64,000 nucleotides of DNA from the NCBI GenBank assembly GCA_031270325.1, contig JAISXW010000014.1, positions 1 to 64,000 of the forward strand, written 5' to 3'. Shown piece by piece: positions 14,215 to 25,107 of the stretch. The position numbers and the translations under genes are program-made. Position 1 is the first letter of the stretch. Each line of letters opens with the position of its first letter. The stretch comes from Streptococcaceae bacterium. Its GTDB lineage: Bacteria > Bacillota > Bacilli > Lactobacillales > Streptococcaceae. The notes under the pieces are model-generated. The model saw only the letters and a program-made list of their open reading frames with translations, was not told where the DNA came from and made no database searches.

Positions 14215-14865
14215 ACCAAAAATTTCCTTTCCAAGACGAAATATTCCCTCTTTTCTATCAAAAATTGCTTTTCTAAGACCAAACATTGCCTCTTTTTTAT
14301 CAAAAATTGCCTCTCTGAGACCAAACATTGCTTCTTTTTTATCAAAAATTGCCTCTCTGAGACCAAACATTGCCTCTTTTTTATCAAAAATTGCCTCTCT
14401 AAGACCAAACATTGCTTCTTTTTTATCAAAAATTGCCTCTCTAAGACCAAACATTCCCTCTTTTTTATCAAAAATTGCCTCTCTGAGACCAAACATTCCC
14501 TCTTTTTTACTAAACATTGCCTCTCTAAGACCAAACATTGCCTCTCTGATAGGAAAAGTTTCGTCTTTTATACCGAAGATCAGGTTATTGATATCTGATG
14601 TTGGGTCTTTTATACCGACGGTTGGGTTATTGATATCTGATGTTGGATCTTTTATACCGACGGTTAGGTTATTGATATCTGATGTCAGGTCTTTTATATT
14701 AAGCGCTTAGTATATTTGCTTAACAGCTTAAGCTTTTTACTTAACGGCTTAATATATTTACTTAACGCCTTAAGCTTTTTGCTGAACACCTTAGACTTTT
14801 TGCTTAACACCTTAAGCTTTTTGCTGAACACCTTAGGCTTTTTGATGAACAGCATAAGCGTTTAG
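14215..14865. repeat. Intergenic tandem array B: 31 consecutive 21-bp units in three sequence subfamilies
   Basis: accaaacattgcctctttttt/atcaaaaattgcctctctgag, then atctgatgttgggtcttttat/accgacggttgggttattgat, then cttaacaccttaagctttttg. 31 x 21 = 651 bp with no indel by hand count. Confidence 0.93.
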
Positions 14866-14878
14866 CACCACGCCACCA

Positions 14879-15000
14879 CTCAGTCAGACAAATTTATCGT
14901 TGCGAGTTTTGGCTCATCTAGCTGCGGGTAACAGACAAGCTGAGAAGCCTTAGGCTCGCAGCGAAGACTGGAAAGCGAACCCCCACTATCTCGTGACAGA
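14879..15000 (-). repeat. Dispersed repeat element copy, minus orientation
   Basis: Reverse complement: TCACGAGATAGtGGgGGTTCGCTT...GCGAGCCTAAGGcttCTC...GAGCCAAAACTC...AAATTTGTCTGACTGAG. Confidence 0.75.
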
Positions 15001-15043
15001 TAGGTCTTTGGAAATTTTAGGGATAAAATGGTAGGATAAAAGT

Positions 15044-16000
15044 ATGATTATAAACCTACTACTTGTATTATTGGGATTTGGACTGATTATTTTCGGGGCT
15101 GATGTTCTTGTGGATGGTGCGCGCAACATTGCCAAAAAATACCGCATACCCGATGTGGTCATCGGCTTAACGATTGTCTCCATCGGCACATCTTTCCCAG
15201 AAATCATGATTACCATTACTTCCGCTCGAAACGACTATCACGATTTGATTTTTGGCAATGCCCTCGGCTCAAACATCGTCAATCTTGGCTTCATTCTCGG
15301 CCTCATCGCCCTGATCAAGCCTGTCTACTTGGATCGCGAGACCAAAAACATCCATCTGCCCCTTGCCGTCATGGCGACAGCGGTTCTCGCATTTATGGGG
15401 AATGGTCTGATTGGCGAGCATTTGATGATCTCCAAATTCGAGGGCTGGCTCTTGATTGGCATGAGCCTCATCTATTTCATTGTCCCAGCCTACAAATCAC
15501 TTCGACGGATTCAGCTGTCCAAACACAAGGTGCGGCACAATACCGAACAAATCTCTGTGCCAAAGTCTATCCTGTTCATTATTCTAGGTTTCGTGACGCT
15601 CAAATTCGGTGCTGATTTCGCCGTCAATAGTGCGACACATATCGGTGAACAACTCGGTGTCCCCGAAAGTATCATCGGGCTTACTGTTGTCGGCATGGGG
15701 ACAGCGCTACCCGAGCTGATTACCTCAATCACAGCGACCCTCAAAGGCACAGAGGGGCTTGCTATTGGTAACCTGATTGGCTCTTGTATCCTCAATCTCT
15801 TTCTGATTATCGGGATAGGTGCGGTCATCAGTCCGCTCAACTATCTCCCCGTCTTTAACCTCGAGTTGATGTTCTTATTTGGCTTAACCTTTGTCATCTG
15901 GATTTTTTCCTACATCGGCAAACGCAACACCCTCTCACGCCTCGAAGGCAGCCTCCTCATTGGCAGCTTTATCGGCTACATGATTGTGCTGTTGAGCTGA
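15044..16000 (+). CDS. Calcium/sodium antiporter (CaCA family, YrbG-like)
   Basis: Duplicated alpha repeats GLTIVSIGTSFPEIMITITSA and GLTVVGMGTALPELITSITA; multiple TMs. Confidence 0.88.
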   Translation: MIINLLLVLLGFGLIIFGADVLVDGARNIAKKYRIPDVVIGLTIVSIGTSFPEIMITITSARNDYHDLIFGNALGSNIVNLGFILGLIALIKPVYLDRETKNIHLPLAVMATAVLAFMGNGLIGEHLMISKFEGWLLIGMSLIYFIVPAYKSLRRIQLSKHKVRHNTEQISVPKSILFIILGFVTLKFGADFAVNSATHIGEQLGVPESIIGLTVVGMGTALPELITSITATLKGTEGLAIGNLIGSCILNLFLIIGIGAVISPLNYLPVFNLELMFLFGLTFVIWIFSYIGKRNTLSRLEGSLLIGSFIGYMIVLLS

Positions 16001-16032
16001 GTGAGAGCCATGGCTTAAAACGACAACACAAT

Positions 16033-16072
16033 AAAACCAAGACTGTCCTGATGACAGGTCTTGGTTTTTTGA
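16033..16072 (+). terminator. Bidirectional terminator between the exchanger gene and der
   Basis: AAAACCAAGACtgTCctgatGAcaGGTCTTGGTTTTTT. Confidence 0.8.
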
Positions 16073-16073
16073 G

Positions 16074-17384
16074 TTATTTACGTTTCCGAGCAATCAGATG
16101 AATCGGTGTACCTTCAAAGACAAAGGCTTTGCGGATTTGATTTTCTAACATTCGAGCATAAGAGAAGTGCATGAGTGCTTCTTCATTGACAAAAACAACA
16201 AAGGTCGGTGGTTTGATCGCCACCTGTGTCGCATAGAAAATCTTGAGCCGGCGACCTTTATCTGTCGGCGTTGGGTTGATGGCAATGGCATCCATGATGA
16301 CATCATTGAGGACAGATGATGGCACCCGCATATTTTGCGCTTGACTGACCGTTTTAATCAGCTCTGGCAGCCTATTCAAGCGTTGCTTCGTCTTCGCTGA
16401 GACGAAAACAATCGGGGCATAGCTCAAATACTGGAAGGCATCTCGAATCTTTTCTTCCCACTGTTGTAAGGTTTTATTATCTTTTTCTAGACTATCCCAT
16501 TTGTTGACAACAATAATGATGCCACGACCTGCCTCATGCGCAAAACCTGCGATTCTTTTGTCATACTCACGGATACCTTCTTCGGCATTAAGCACCATCA
16601 ACACCACATCTGAGCGGTCAATCGCCCGCATGGCACGCATGACGGAATATTTCTCAGTGGCTTCATAGACCTTGCCCCGCTTACGCATTCCAGCTGTGTC
16701 GATCACGGTAAATTCCTGACCGCTGTCATCTGTGAAATTCGTGTCAATCGCATCCCGTGTCGTGCCCGCGATCGGACTGGCAATCACACGATCCTCGCCC
16801 AAAATAGCGTTAATCAAACTAGATTTACCAACGTTTGGTCTGCCAATCAGGGAGAACTTGATCAGATCGGGATTTTCTTCGACCTCATCACTAGGCAGAT
16901 GCTCGATAATCGCATCCAAAACATCCCCTGTCCCAATACCATGAACCGCAGAAACCGGATAAGGCTCTCCAAGCCCCAAACTGTAAAAATCAAAAACATC
17001 CATCCGGCGTTCAGGATTATCAATTTTATTGACAACAAGGATGACCGGCTTATCTGTTTTGTAGAGAATTTGTGCGACATATTCGTCCGCATCCGTCACC
17101 CCATTTTCGCCATCTACGACAAAGACAATGACATCCGCTTCATCCATAGCAATCTCAGCCTGTGCCTTGATTTGCACCATAAATGGTGTGTCCGCCAGCT
17201 CAATCCCACCGGTATCAATCATGGCAAACTTTTTATTGAGCCATTCACTTGTCGTATAGATGCGATCCCTTGTCACGCCCGGTGTATCCTCAACGATCGA
17301 AATCCGCTCGCCTGCGATCCGATTAAAAATAGTCGATTTCCCGACGTTAGGTCGCCCGACAATTGCTACTGTTGGTAATGCCAT
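16074..17384 (-). CDS. der: Ribosome biogenesis GTPase Der
   Basis: Two GTPase domains: [12 protein letters not shown]...DTPGVTRD and [12 protein letters not shown]...DTAGMRKRG. Confidence 0.97.
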   Translation of the reverse strand: MALPTVAIVGRPNVGKSTIFNRIAGERISIVEDTPGVTRDRIYTTSEWLNKKFAMIDTGGIELADTPFMVQIKAQAEIAMDEADVIVFVVDGENGVTDADEYVAQILYKTDKPVILVVNKIDNPERRMDVFDFYSLGLGEPYPVSAVHGIGTGDVLDAIIEHLPSDEVEENPDLIKFSLIGRPNVGKSSLINAILGEDRVIASPIAGTTRDAIDTNFTDDSGQEFTVIDTAGMRKRGKVYEATEKYSVMRAMRAIDRSDVVLMVLNAEEGIREYDKRIAGFAHEAGRGIIIVVNKWDSLEKDNKTLQQWEEKIRDAFQYLSYAPIVFVSAKTKQRLNRLPELIKTVSQAQNMRVPSSVLNDVIMDAIAINPTPTDKGRRLKIFYATQVAIKPPTFVVFVNEEALMHFSYARMLENQIRKAFVFEGTPIHLIARKRK

Positions 17385-17467
17385 GATGTTCTCCTATCAC
17401 TGAAATTGAATTATTACCAGTATAACATAATCTCCCTTGATTAAGAACACCCTCTACCCAAGCTCGC

Positions 17468-17660
17468 GACAAACGCATGACGAATCACGAGATAGCGGAG
17501 GTTCCGTTCCAACCTTTGTCTCAAAACTGCATGGCGACATGCCTCCAAAGCTACGCTTTTCCAGCTAACTGGCGAGCCTAAGGTCTCATCAGTTGTCCCT
17601 ATGCCACAGCTGTTTTGAGCCAAAGCTCTCCACTCCACGACAAAATTGTCTGACTGAGGG
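17468..17660 (+). repeat. Dispersed repeat element copy not associated with an array
   Basis: GACAAACGCATGACGAATCACGAGATAGCGGAGGTTCCGTTCC...GGCGAGCCTAAGGTCTC...TTTTGAGCCAAAGCTCTCCACTCCACGACAAAATTGTCTGACTGAG. Confidence 0.75.
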
Positions 17661-17720
17661 GCAAAGTGTGGCTAAATCTTCGACAGTTGCATGATGGCTC
17701 GTGTGAGGTTAAGCATTTTC

Positions 17721-18015
17721 TCACTCACTGCCGGCTTTATAATGCTCCGCGATATCGGACTTGAGCTGACTGGACGAGGTTTGACCACGTGGAAAGTACA
17801 TGACCTTTAAGTTTGGGAAGTCATCTTTTAGGCTGTCAAACTTGCCGCGCCAACCATCACCCATGGCAAAAATATCGACATCGAACATATCGATATAAAG
17901 CGCCTTGTCCTCCCAAGTCTGCTCCGGAACCACTACGTCAACGTAACGCACAGCTTCCATGACAAACTTTCTCGTCTCGTAACTTTCATAAGCTCTGTGC
18001 CTCGCTTCCCTTGTC
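17721..18015 (-). pseudogene. 5'-truncated glycerol-3-phosphate cytidylyltransferase-like (TagD/TarD) fragment
   Basis: Peptide HRAYESYETRKFVMEAVRYVDVVVPEQTWEDKALYIDMFDVDIFAMGDGWRGKFDSLKD resembles the C-terminal part of TagD. The N-terminal nucleotide-binding part is absent; sequence runs directly into glf. Confidence 0.75.
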
Positions 18016-18018
18016 TTT

Positions 18019-19149
18019 TTATGCACCAAACTCTTTCTCCACAGCAACCAAAGCCGCGTGAAAGACTTGGTCCATGTCATAGTATTGATAGTTGCCGAGG
18101 CGACCGCCCATGATAACCTTGTCCAGCGCTCTGGCTTCTTGCTTGTATTGCTTGAACAGGCTCGAATTCTTCTCATCGTTGACCGGATAGTAGGCTTCCT
18201 TGCTGCGGTCCCAATCTTGCGGGTATTCGCGAGTCAAGATGGTCGCACCCTCATCTCCTTTTTGATCAAAGTGACGCCATTCCATGACGCGTGTGAAAGG
18301 TGTTTCAGCATCCGTGTAGTTGATGACCGCATTGCCTTGAGCGTTTTCTATCTCTAGCAACTCGCTCTCGAAACGCACGCTGCGATATTCTAGCTCGCCA
18401 TATTTGTAGTCGAAGAACTGGTCAATCATGCCTGTATAAACAATCCGTGGAAACTCCGCCAGATAAGCTGCCTTGTCGGCGAAGAAATCAGTGTCCAGTT
18501 GAACATCAATCAAGTCACTATCGAGCAACTTATCAAAAATCGCCGTATAGCCATCAACTGGCACGCCTTGATAGCGGTGGTTGAAGTAGTTATTATCAAA
18601 AGTAAACCGTGTGGGCAAACGGCGAATGATGAAACTTGGTAATGCCGTCGCTTTTCTGCCCCATTGCTTTTCAGTATACCCCTTGATGAGCTTGTCGTAA
18701 ATGTCCGTACCGATTAGTGAGATAGCCTGTTCTTCCAAATTCTTTGGCGTGCCTGTAATCCCAGCTGCCGCACGCTGCTCTGCGATTTTAGCTTGGGCTT
18801 CTGCTGGCGTCTTAACGCCCCACATTTGATAAAAGGTGTTCATATTGAAGGGCAGATTATACAAATCGCCCTTGTAATTCGCGACGACTTGATTGATATA
18901 GCCGTTGAACTCGGTGAATTGATTGACATAGTCCCAGACTTCTTTGTTATCCGTGTGGAAGATGTGTGCGCCATAATCGTGGACGTTGATGCCATTCTCT
19001 TTGTGCGTGTACATATTGCCACCCAAATGACTGCGCCGCTCGATGATCAAGCTCCGTTTGCCCCGCAACGCTGCCTCATGCGCAAAAATCGCGCCAAAGG
19101 GACCTGCCCCGACGATGAGATAGTCGTAGTTTTTGGTGTTGTGTGTCAT
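18019..19149 (-). CDS. glf: UDP-galactopyranose mutase
   Basis: YLIVGAGPFGAIFAHEAALRGKRSLIIERRSHLGGNMYT; GAHIFHTDNKEVWDYVN. Confidence 0.96.
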   Translation of the reverse strand: MTHNTKNYDYLIVGAGPFGAIFAHEAALRGKRSLIIERRSHLGGNMYTHKENGINVHDYGAHIFHTDNKEVWDYVNQFTEFNGYINQVVANYKGDLYNLPFNMNTFYQMWGVKTPAEAQAKIAEQRAAAGITGTPKNLEEQAISLIGTDIYDKLIKGYTEKQWGRKATALPSFIIRRLPTRFTFDNNYFNHRYQGVPVDGYTAIFDKLLDSDLIDVQLDTDFFADKAAYLAEFPRIVYTGMIDQFFDYKYGELEYRSVRFESELLEIENAQGNAVINYTDAETPFTRVMEWRHFDQKGDEGATILTREYPQDWDRSKEAYYPVNDEKNSSLFKQYKQEARALDKVIMGGRLGNYQYYDMDQVFHAALVAVEKEFGA

Positions 19150-19384
19150 GGTGACTCCTTTAGTTTAACTTAATCGTTCTGATTTAACATAAGCGCTATT
19201 ATTTCCGATGTTTTGTAACTGGTGGTAAAATCTTGCTTAATTTAATATTCTTTGCCACGACCTTTTGAACCAAAGTTCGCAACAGATTGTCGGTTGCTTG
19301 TCTACCAATTGCCTATCAAAAAAGCAAGCACCAAAGCGCTTTCTTGACCTGTCCGTCTGCTGCTAGACAAACTTCCCTCACGAC

Positions 19385-20233
19385 CTAGTCTGCCAACGTG
19401 CGTTTGGCGGCTTCATAAGTTTGCTCCATGAGCATGGTGATTGTCATCGGCCCAACGCCACCCGGCACAGGCGTAATCAGGCTGGCAATCGGTGCAACCT
19501 CATCAAACTTGACATCTCCGATCAGCTTGCCTGATTCATCCCGATTCATCCCGACATCAACCACAACAGCTCCTGGCTTAACAAAGTCTGCCGTTACAAA
19601 GTTTCCCCGACCAATCGCCACAATTAAGACATCTGCTTGTTTGGCTAAGGCTGGTAAATCTTTTGTCCGAGAGTGCGCAATGGTCACGGTCGCATGTTGA
19701 TCCAGTAACATCTGCGCCATCGGTTTACCGACGATATTGGAGCGGCCGATAACTAGCGCCGTTTTGCCCACCAAGTCCACACCGTACTCAGCCAACATCA
19801 CCATAATACCAGCTGGTGTTGATGGAATCATGACAGGATTGCCCGACCAGAGCCGACCCATGTTGGTCGGATGAAAGCCATCCACATCCTTATCCGGATC
19901 AATCGCCAACAAGATTTTTTCTTCTGAAATATGCGCTGGTAATGGCAACTGAACCAAAATCCCGTGCCATTTGGCATCCTGATTAAGCTGTTCAATAAGC
20001 GCCAGCAAATCTGCTTGACTCGTATCGACTGCTAACCGGATCACTTCCGAATTAAAACCAGCTGATGTTGCCCGCCGTTCCTTATTTCTCACATAGACTT
20101 GACTGGCTGGGTTCTCGCCAACCAAAATCACGACCAAACCAGGTGTCACACCAGCTGATTTCAGCTGATTTACTTTTGCTTTCAAGGCAATCGCCATTTT
20201 ATCAGCCAACGCCTTGCCATCTATTATTGTCAT
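19385..20233 (-). CDS. folD: Bifunctional methylenetetrahydrofolate dehydrogenase/cyclohydrolase
   Basis: [36 protein letters not shown]. Start placed at [10 protein letters not shown]. Confidence 0.97.
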   Translation of the reverse strand: MTIIDGKALADKMAIALKAKVNQLKSAGVTPGLVVILVGENPASQVYVRNKERRATSAGFNSEVIRLAVDTSQADLLALIEQLNQDAKWHGILVQLPLPAHISEEKILLAIDPDKDVDGFHPTNMGRLWSGNPVMIPSTPAGIMVMLAEYGVDLVGKTALVIGRSNIVGKPMAQMLLDQHATVTIAHSRTKDLPALAKQADVLIVAIGRGNFVTADFVKPGAVVVDVGMNRDESGKLIGDVKFDEVAPIASLITPVPGGVGPMTITMLMEQTYEAAKRTLAD

Positions 20234-20371
20234 CAGTTTCTCCCTTATATTTTGATAAACCCGAGGCATAGCTCTCAATTCAATCTGATACCATTCTAAC
20301 AAAAAAACAGCTAAATTTCCGCTGTTTTCCTGATTTAATATGTAAAACTCTTGATATTCCTATGTACTACT

Positions 20372-20794
20372 TTAGCTCACACTTTGCAAGTGCATGTCTG
20401 CTTTGATCGCTTCGCCCGCTGTTTGACATTCTATCGTCCTGACCGAACGTGGTAAAAACTTTCTGATGTCATCTTCATTATAGCCAACTTGCAGTCGTTT
20501 CTCATCGATAATCAACGGCCGCCTCAATAACGTTCTATTTTCTTTGACGATACTCAGCAGTCGACCAATGGATAACTCATCAAAATCAAGATTGAGTCGG
20601 CCATACGACTTACTCCGTTTGGAAATAATTTCTTCAGTCCCGTTTTCTGTTAAGGACAGAATCTGAAGTATTTCTTCAGTCGTGATTTCATCTGTAACCA
20701 GATTCACTTCTTCATAACTGAGATTGTGTTCGTCCAACCAAGCCATAGCTTTCTTACTTGACGAACAGGATGCAACGGTATAAATCTTTATCAT
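20372..20794 (-). CDS. Spx/ArsC-family regulator with CxxS active-site motif
   Basis: MIKIYTVASCSSSKKAMAWL; RRPLIIDEKRLQVGYNEDDIRKFLPRSVR. Confidence 0.85.
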   Translation of the reverse strand: MIKIYTVASCSSSKKAMAWLDEHNLSYEEVNLVTDEITTEEILQILSLTENGTEEIISKRSKSYGRLNLDFDELSIGRLLSIVKENRTLLRRPLIIDEKRLQVGYNEDDIRKFLPRSVRTIECQTAGEAIKADMHLQSVS

Positions 20795-21019
20795 AACTTC
20801 TCCCCACTTTTAAACCCTATAAGATAACTCGCATCTTATATATTTGATTGTTATTTAAATCCTTTACTTGTATTATTATATCAACAAAGAGTACGTTTGT
20901 AAACCCTATTTTTGAAATATTTTCGAGTTATTTGATTACTGTTTGGATACAATTATATAACAAAGAACACAAATCTAAATTCTCGCTTACCGTAATGGCA
21001 AAAAAAGAGTTCCCCTGAT

Positions 21020-21367
21020 TTAACAGGATAAACTCTTTTTAATCGCTTGATCAATCTTTGCCATGACCGTATCATTTAGATGCCCTGTCTTTTCTCGCAG
21101 ACGGGATTTATCAATGGTTCTGATTTGTTCACACAAAATGACTGAATCAGAGCCAATGCCTGCCGCTTCTTTCTTAACTGTGACATGAGTCGGAAGCGGT
21201 CTTTTCGTTTGTTTTGCTGTGATTGCCGCCACAATCGTTGTCGGCGCAAAGGTATTGCCCGCATTGTTTTGAATAATCAAAACTGGTCTAATGCCGCCTT
21301 GCTCACTCCCAACCACTGGTGACAAGTCTGCAAAAAAGACATCCCCTCTTAAAATTTCTCTAGCCAT
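21020..21367 (-). CDS. MazF/PemK-family endoribonuclease
   Basis: RGDVFFADLSPVVGSEQGGIRPVLIIQNNAGN; start overlaps the end of alr. Confidence 0.88.
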   Translation of the reverse strand: MAREILRGDVFFADLSPVVGSEQGGIRPVLIIQNNAGNTFAPTTIVAAITAKQTKRPLPTHVTVKKEAAGIGSDSVILCEQIRTIDKSRLREKTGHLNDTVMAKIDQAIKKSLSC

Positions 21368-22475
21368 TGATATATGTCCGTTTGATCCGGTCGCTTAACA
21401 AACACACGACCTCATAGTTAATCGTACCACGATGCGCAGCCACATCATCTACGGTTATTGTTTCGTCCCCATCTTGACCGATAAGCGTGACTTTAGTTCC
21501 GATTGGCAGCTGATCATTTAAGGCAATGGTCATCTGATCCATGGAAATCCGGCCAATGATTTGACATTTTTGACCTGCGACTAAAACATGAAAACCTGTC
21601 ATCTCACGAATCCAACCATCTGCATAGCCGATTGGTACCGTCCCAACAATCGTGGCTTGGTCTGCGACAAACTCGCCACCATAACCGACCGTTTCCCCTG
21701 CAGCAATCGTTTTGATATGGGTCAATTCGGACTTGAGTGTGAGAGCGGATTTGATTTCATAAGTCATGTCGAGCGTCCGACCACTAGGGTTAAGGCCATA
21801 AAGGGCATCCCCCAAACGCTCAATGTCTTGAATCGTTTCTTTGTGCCAAATGCCCGCAGCAGAGTTACTAGAGTGCACATATCTCGGACGGCGGCTCAAC
21901 TCTGCCACAATGACATCAAAACGCTGTTTTTGTTGCTCAAATTTGTCTTGTGAGACCTCATCAGCAGTCGCAAAATGCGTAAAGATACCATCAAAATCCA
22001 TACCAAACTCATCTGCTAAGCGAATAATCACATTAGCTTCCGCTGCTGTTGTCACGCCGATACGACCCATACCAGAGTCTACTTTAATATGTAATTGAAG
22101 ATGTGCTGTCTCAACGCCTTCAAGATTTTGCGTAACCAGCGTCAGCCACTCAAGCGACGGGACGGTCACTGCCACACGTAGATTAGCCGCAATATGAATA
22201 TCTTGGGGTTCGATTCCACTCAACACTAGAATCGGCTTGACAATCCCATGACTTCTCAATTCGATGGCTTCATCAAGATTAGAGACACAGAATCCAGAGA
22301 CAAGGTTATCCGCACTTTGCGCCACCCTAATGGCACCATGACCATACCCATTTGCCTTGACCACTGCCCAGACTTTCACACGGCCACCCACAAATGACTT
22401 GAAATTTTTGATATTCTCTTGAATCGCCGCAAGGTCTATCACTGCTTGCGTTGGGCGATGCGTACTTGGTTTCAT
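21360..22475 (-). CDS. alr: Alanine racemase
   Basis: VWAVVKANGYGHGA PLP-lysine motif; GRISMDQMT. Confidence 0.97.
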   Translation of the reverse strand: MKPSTHRPTQAVIDLAAIQENIKNFKSFVGGRVKVWAVVKANGYGHGAIRVAQSADNLVSGFCVSNLDEAIELRSHGIVKPILVLSGIEPQDIHIAANLRVAVTVPSLEWLTLVTQNLEGVETAHLQLHIKVDSGMGRIGVTTAAEANVIIRLADEFGMDFDGIFTHFATADEVSQDKFEQQKQRFDVIVAELSRRPRYVHSSNSAAGIWHKETIQDIERLGDALYGLNPSGRTLDMTYEIKSALTLKSELTHIKTIAAGETVGYGGEFVADQATIVGTVPIGYADGWIREMTGFHVLVAGQKCQIIGRISMDQMTIALNDQLPIGTKVTLIGQDGDETITVDDVAAHRGTINYEVVCLLSDRIKRTYING

Positions 22476-22478
22476 AGC

Positions 22479-22844
22479 TTATTCACAACTTTCTAAAATA
22501 ACAGTAGCAACTGCTTCTAAACGAGTATGGCTAATGGATAAATGCACCCGTCCGCGATCAAGAAAAGGATGTTTGACAAACTTGGGTGCCCCAAGCTCAT
22601 CTGGTAGAATTTCCAAATCCTGAAAAGAGAGTCGACCGCCAATCCCTGTCCCATAGGCTTTAGAATAGGCTTCTTTTGCCGCCCAACGACCAGCCAAAAA
22701 TTCAATTTGACGTTGCCCAGACAGCAGCAAAAATTTTACCATTTCTTGTTCAGTCAACACACGCCTTGCGAACTTAGGACGTCTCATCACTGTTTTTTCA
22801 ATTCGTGAGAGTTCAACATTATCAACACCATTGCCATAAATCAT
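22479..22844 (-). CDS. acpS: Holo-[acyl-carrier-protein] synthase
   Basis: [38 protein letters not shown]. Confidence 0.95.
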   Translation of the reverse strand: MIYGNGVDNVELSRIEKTVMRRPKFARRVLTEQEMVKFLLLSGQRQIEFLAGRWAAKEAYSKAYGTGIGGRLSFQDLEILPDELGAPKFVKHPFLDRGRVHLSISHTRLEAVATVILESCE

Positions 22845-22850
22845 ATCCTT

Positions 22851-22859
22851 ATTATAACA
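22851..22859 (-). promoter_or_regulatory. Extended -10 (TG-T-TATAAT), 6 nt before acpS ATG
   Basis: Reverse complement TTGTTATAATAAGGATATGA. Confidence 0.55.
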
Positions 22860-22864
22860 AAATA

Positions 22865-22896
22865 AAAAAAAAATCCCTAACGTCAGGGATCTTTTG
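22865..22896 (-). terminator. Terminator downstream of pepV
   Basis: AAAAATCCCTaacgtCAGGGATCTTTT stem with poly-T on the minus-strand transcript. Confidence 0.7.
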
Positions 22897-22902
22897 ACAG
22901 AA

Positions 22903-24321
22903 TTATTTGGCTAACTCATAAATCGCTTCCGCATAAATAGCAGCGGCACGCAATAAGACATCAACTGGGATGAACTCATTGGCTTGGTGCATAGTATCCA
23001 CATCTCCTGGGAACATGGCACCAAAAGCAACGCCACGTTTGAGCAAGCGACCAAATGTACCACCACCGATAATTTGCTCATGCCCTTTCAGGCCTGTTTG
23101 TTTCTCGTAAACACTGAGCAAAGTGCTGACCAACGGATCTGTCATTGGCACATAGTGTGGTGTATGTTCATGTTCAGATTTGGTCACACTGCTAACACCT
23201 GGCAACTTAGCCAAAACCTTACGGATGGTATCGGCATCTGTCCCTTGCGGATAACGGAAATTCAGCGCAATCGTATTATCTGATGACGTGTCCTCAAACT
23301 TGAATACACCTGCATTCATCGACAAAGCACCCATCTTCTCATCTTTAAATGCCACACCTAGTTTTTCACCTGCATGGTCCTCTAGTAAAATCGTTCCCGC
23401 AATCTTGGTAAATGGCGACACAACACCGATTTCATCTAGGAATTTTGCCAAATAGGTTACGCCATTGACACCTTTTTCTGGCATCGCACCATGGGCTGAA
23501 CGACCGTGTAAGACCACGGTTACTCGACCATCAGTACCGATTTCAGTCTCAAGTCTAAGGTGTTTATCTGCGTAACGTCCAGCAAATGCTGCGAATTTAA
23601 CAGTCAAATCATCAAGCGCTCCCGAAAGGACAGCCGTTGCTGATTCAGGCACCATATTTTCACGTAAGCCACCTATCAAGCGATGCAAGTGCACAGCGCC
23701 TGTATTCTCTCCATCAATGTGGAGATACTCCGTGATATTGCCTTTTTCACCATTGATGATCGGAAATTCCGCATCTGGCGAAAAGCCAAAGTCAGGTGCT
23801 GGCAGACCAACATGGTCAAAGTAATAAGCCATATCACCCCAACCAGACTCTTCATCCGTGCCGGCAATAAAGCGAATTTTTTTAGTCAAAGGTAGCTTGA
23901 GCTCTTTTAGAATTTTCAGCCCATAATAACACGCCATTGTCGGTCCTTTATCATCAGAAGCACCGCGTGCATAGAGCTTGCCATCTCGAATTTCAGGTGC
24001 ATAAGGCGCACTATCCCAACCAGATCCCGCAGGCACGACATCCATGTGCGCAAAAATACCCAGCACTTCTGCATCATCTGGCAAATCATCCCCATATGTG
24101 AAATGTCCGGCATAATTATCTACATTTTGGGTCGCATAGCCATCGCGTGCCGCCAAATCCAAAAATGCTTGCAAGGCAGCAACTGGACCTGGACCAAATG
24201 GTGCTTCAGGTGTCGCTTGACTGTCATCACGTTCCGAATTGATCTTCAATAATGAAAATAAATCCGCTAATAAGTCCTCCCGACGTGCTGCAACTTCTGC
24301 TTTAAAATCAATCTCTGTCAT
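22903..24321 (-). CDS. pepV: Dipeptidase PepV (M20 family)
   Basis: [63 protein letters not shown]. Confidence 0.95.
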   Translation of the reverse strand: MTEIDFKAEVAARREDLLADLFSLLKINSERDDSQATPEAPFGPGPVAALQAFLDLAARDGYATQNVDNYAGHFTYGDDLPDDAEVLGIFAHMDVVPAGSGWDSAPYAPEIRDGKLYARGASDDKGPTMACYYGLKILKELKLPLTKKIRFIAGTDEESGWGDMAYYFDHVGLPAPDFGFSPDAEFPIINGEKGNITEYLHIDGENTGAVHLHRLIGGLRENMVPESATAVLSGALDDLTVKFAAFAGRYADKHLRLETEIGTDGRVTVVLHGRSAHGAMPEKGVNGVTYLAKFLDEIGVVSPFTKIAGTILLEDHAGEKLGVAFKDEKMGALSMNAGVFKFEDTSSDNTIALNFRYPQGTDADTIRKVLAKLPGVSSVTKSEHEHTPHYVPMTDPLVSTLLSVYEKQTGLKGHEQIIGGGTFGRLLKRGVAFGAMFPGDVDTMHQANEFIPVDVLLRAAAIYAEAIYELAK

Positions 24322-25010
24322 TTTCTTCCCAATAACCTTTCTTTATATTCTTCGTATTCATCTGCTGTAATCAAGCCTTCCTCTAGGGAAAGTTTAGCAG
24401 ATGATAATTTCTCATACATCGTCGCTGTATCATAGACAATCTTCGTTTCAGCCTGCCTATCAAGCCCCGCCTGTGATACTGTTTGACCTTGCGCATAGTC
24501 TTCAGAATTACTAAACACATGGCCATTCTTGATGTCACTGACACCCTCTTGGATTTGTTTGGCAATTTTTCTGACAACACTTTTAGTCCAAAAGACCGAA
24601 AAGTTGTCGCCCAAAGACTCCACCCGAACGTGCCCCCAAATAATATGCGTAATCGGTTCGATATTCTTAATATCATTGAGCGGAATAGAGGAGACTTTGT
24701 GAAAAAATGGACGCCAACGGGCATAAACCAACCGGTTTTCATTGGTAATCACATAGGCATAATAGCCTTGCGTATTGAAAAATTTGGGCTTGGCTTGCCT
24801 GCCATCCAGCTCCTCGCCTTCATCATCATCATAATCCGTATGTCGCCCGATAAAGCTAGAGACCACATACTCATCATCTAAGAGACTTTCCGCCACAACT
24901 TTAAAATGTAGTTTTTGCAGCCAAGCCCCCCAGATATTAAAGCCTAATTGATTGTCTCTCGCAAACTGATACATCTCATCTGCCGTCCAAAGCTGATCTT
25001 TTATCGTCAT
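24318..25010 (-). CDS. PH-like/SHOCT-domain protein of unknown function
   Basis: C-terminal [31 protein letters not shown] (SHOCT-like); overlaps pepV start. Confidence 0.6.
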   Translation of the reverse strand: MTIKDQLWTADEMYQFARDNQLGFNIWGAWLQKLHFKVVAESLLDDEYVVSSFIGRHTDYDDDEGEELDGRQAKPKFFNTQGYYAYVITNENRLVYARWRPFFHKVSSIPLNDIKNIEPITHIIWGHVRVESLGDNFSVFWTKSVVRKIAKQIQEGVSDIKNGHVFSNSEDYAQGQTVSQAGLDRQAETKIVYDTATMYEKLSSAKLSLEEGLITADEYEEYKERLLGRK

Positions 25011-25107
25011 CTGTCACCTCTTTTCATCTCTGCTCACCTCTGTTCCCAACAAATCGTTCTCTTTATTCTATCAAAAAAACAGGCTAAATGGCTAAATTCT
25101 TGATAAG

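Noticed and set aside
13929-14598. ORFs of 115, 194 and 201 aa over array B
   Set aside because: Same artefact of a 21/42-bp period; overlapping on both strands.
17721-18176. 151-aa ORF as an intact gene
   Set aside because: Its N-terminal part is only an alternate frame of glf; only the C-terminal part resembles TagD.
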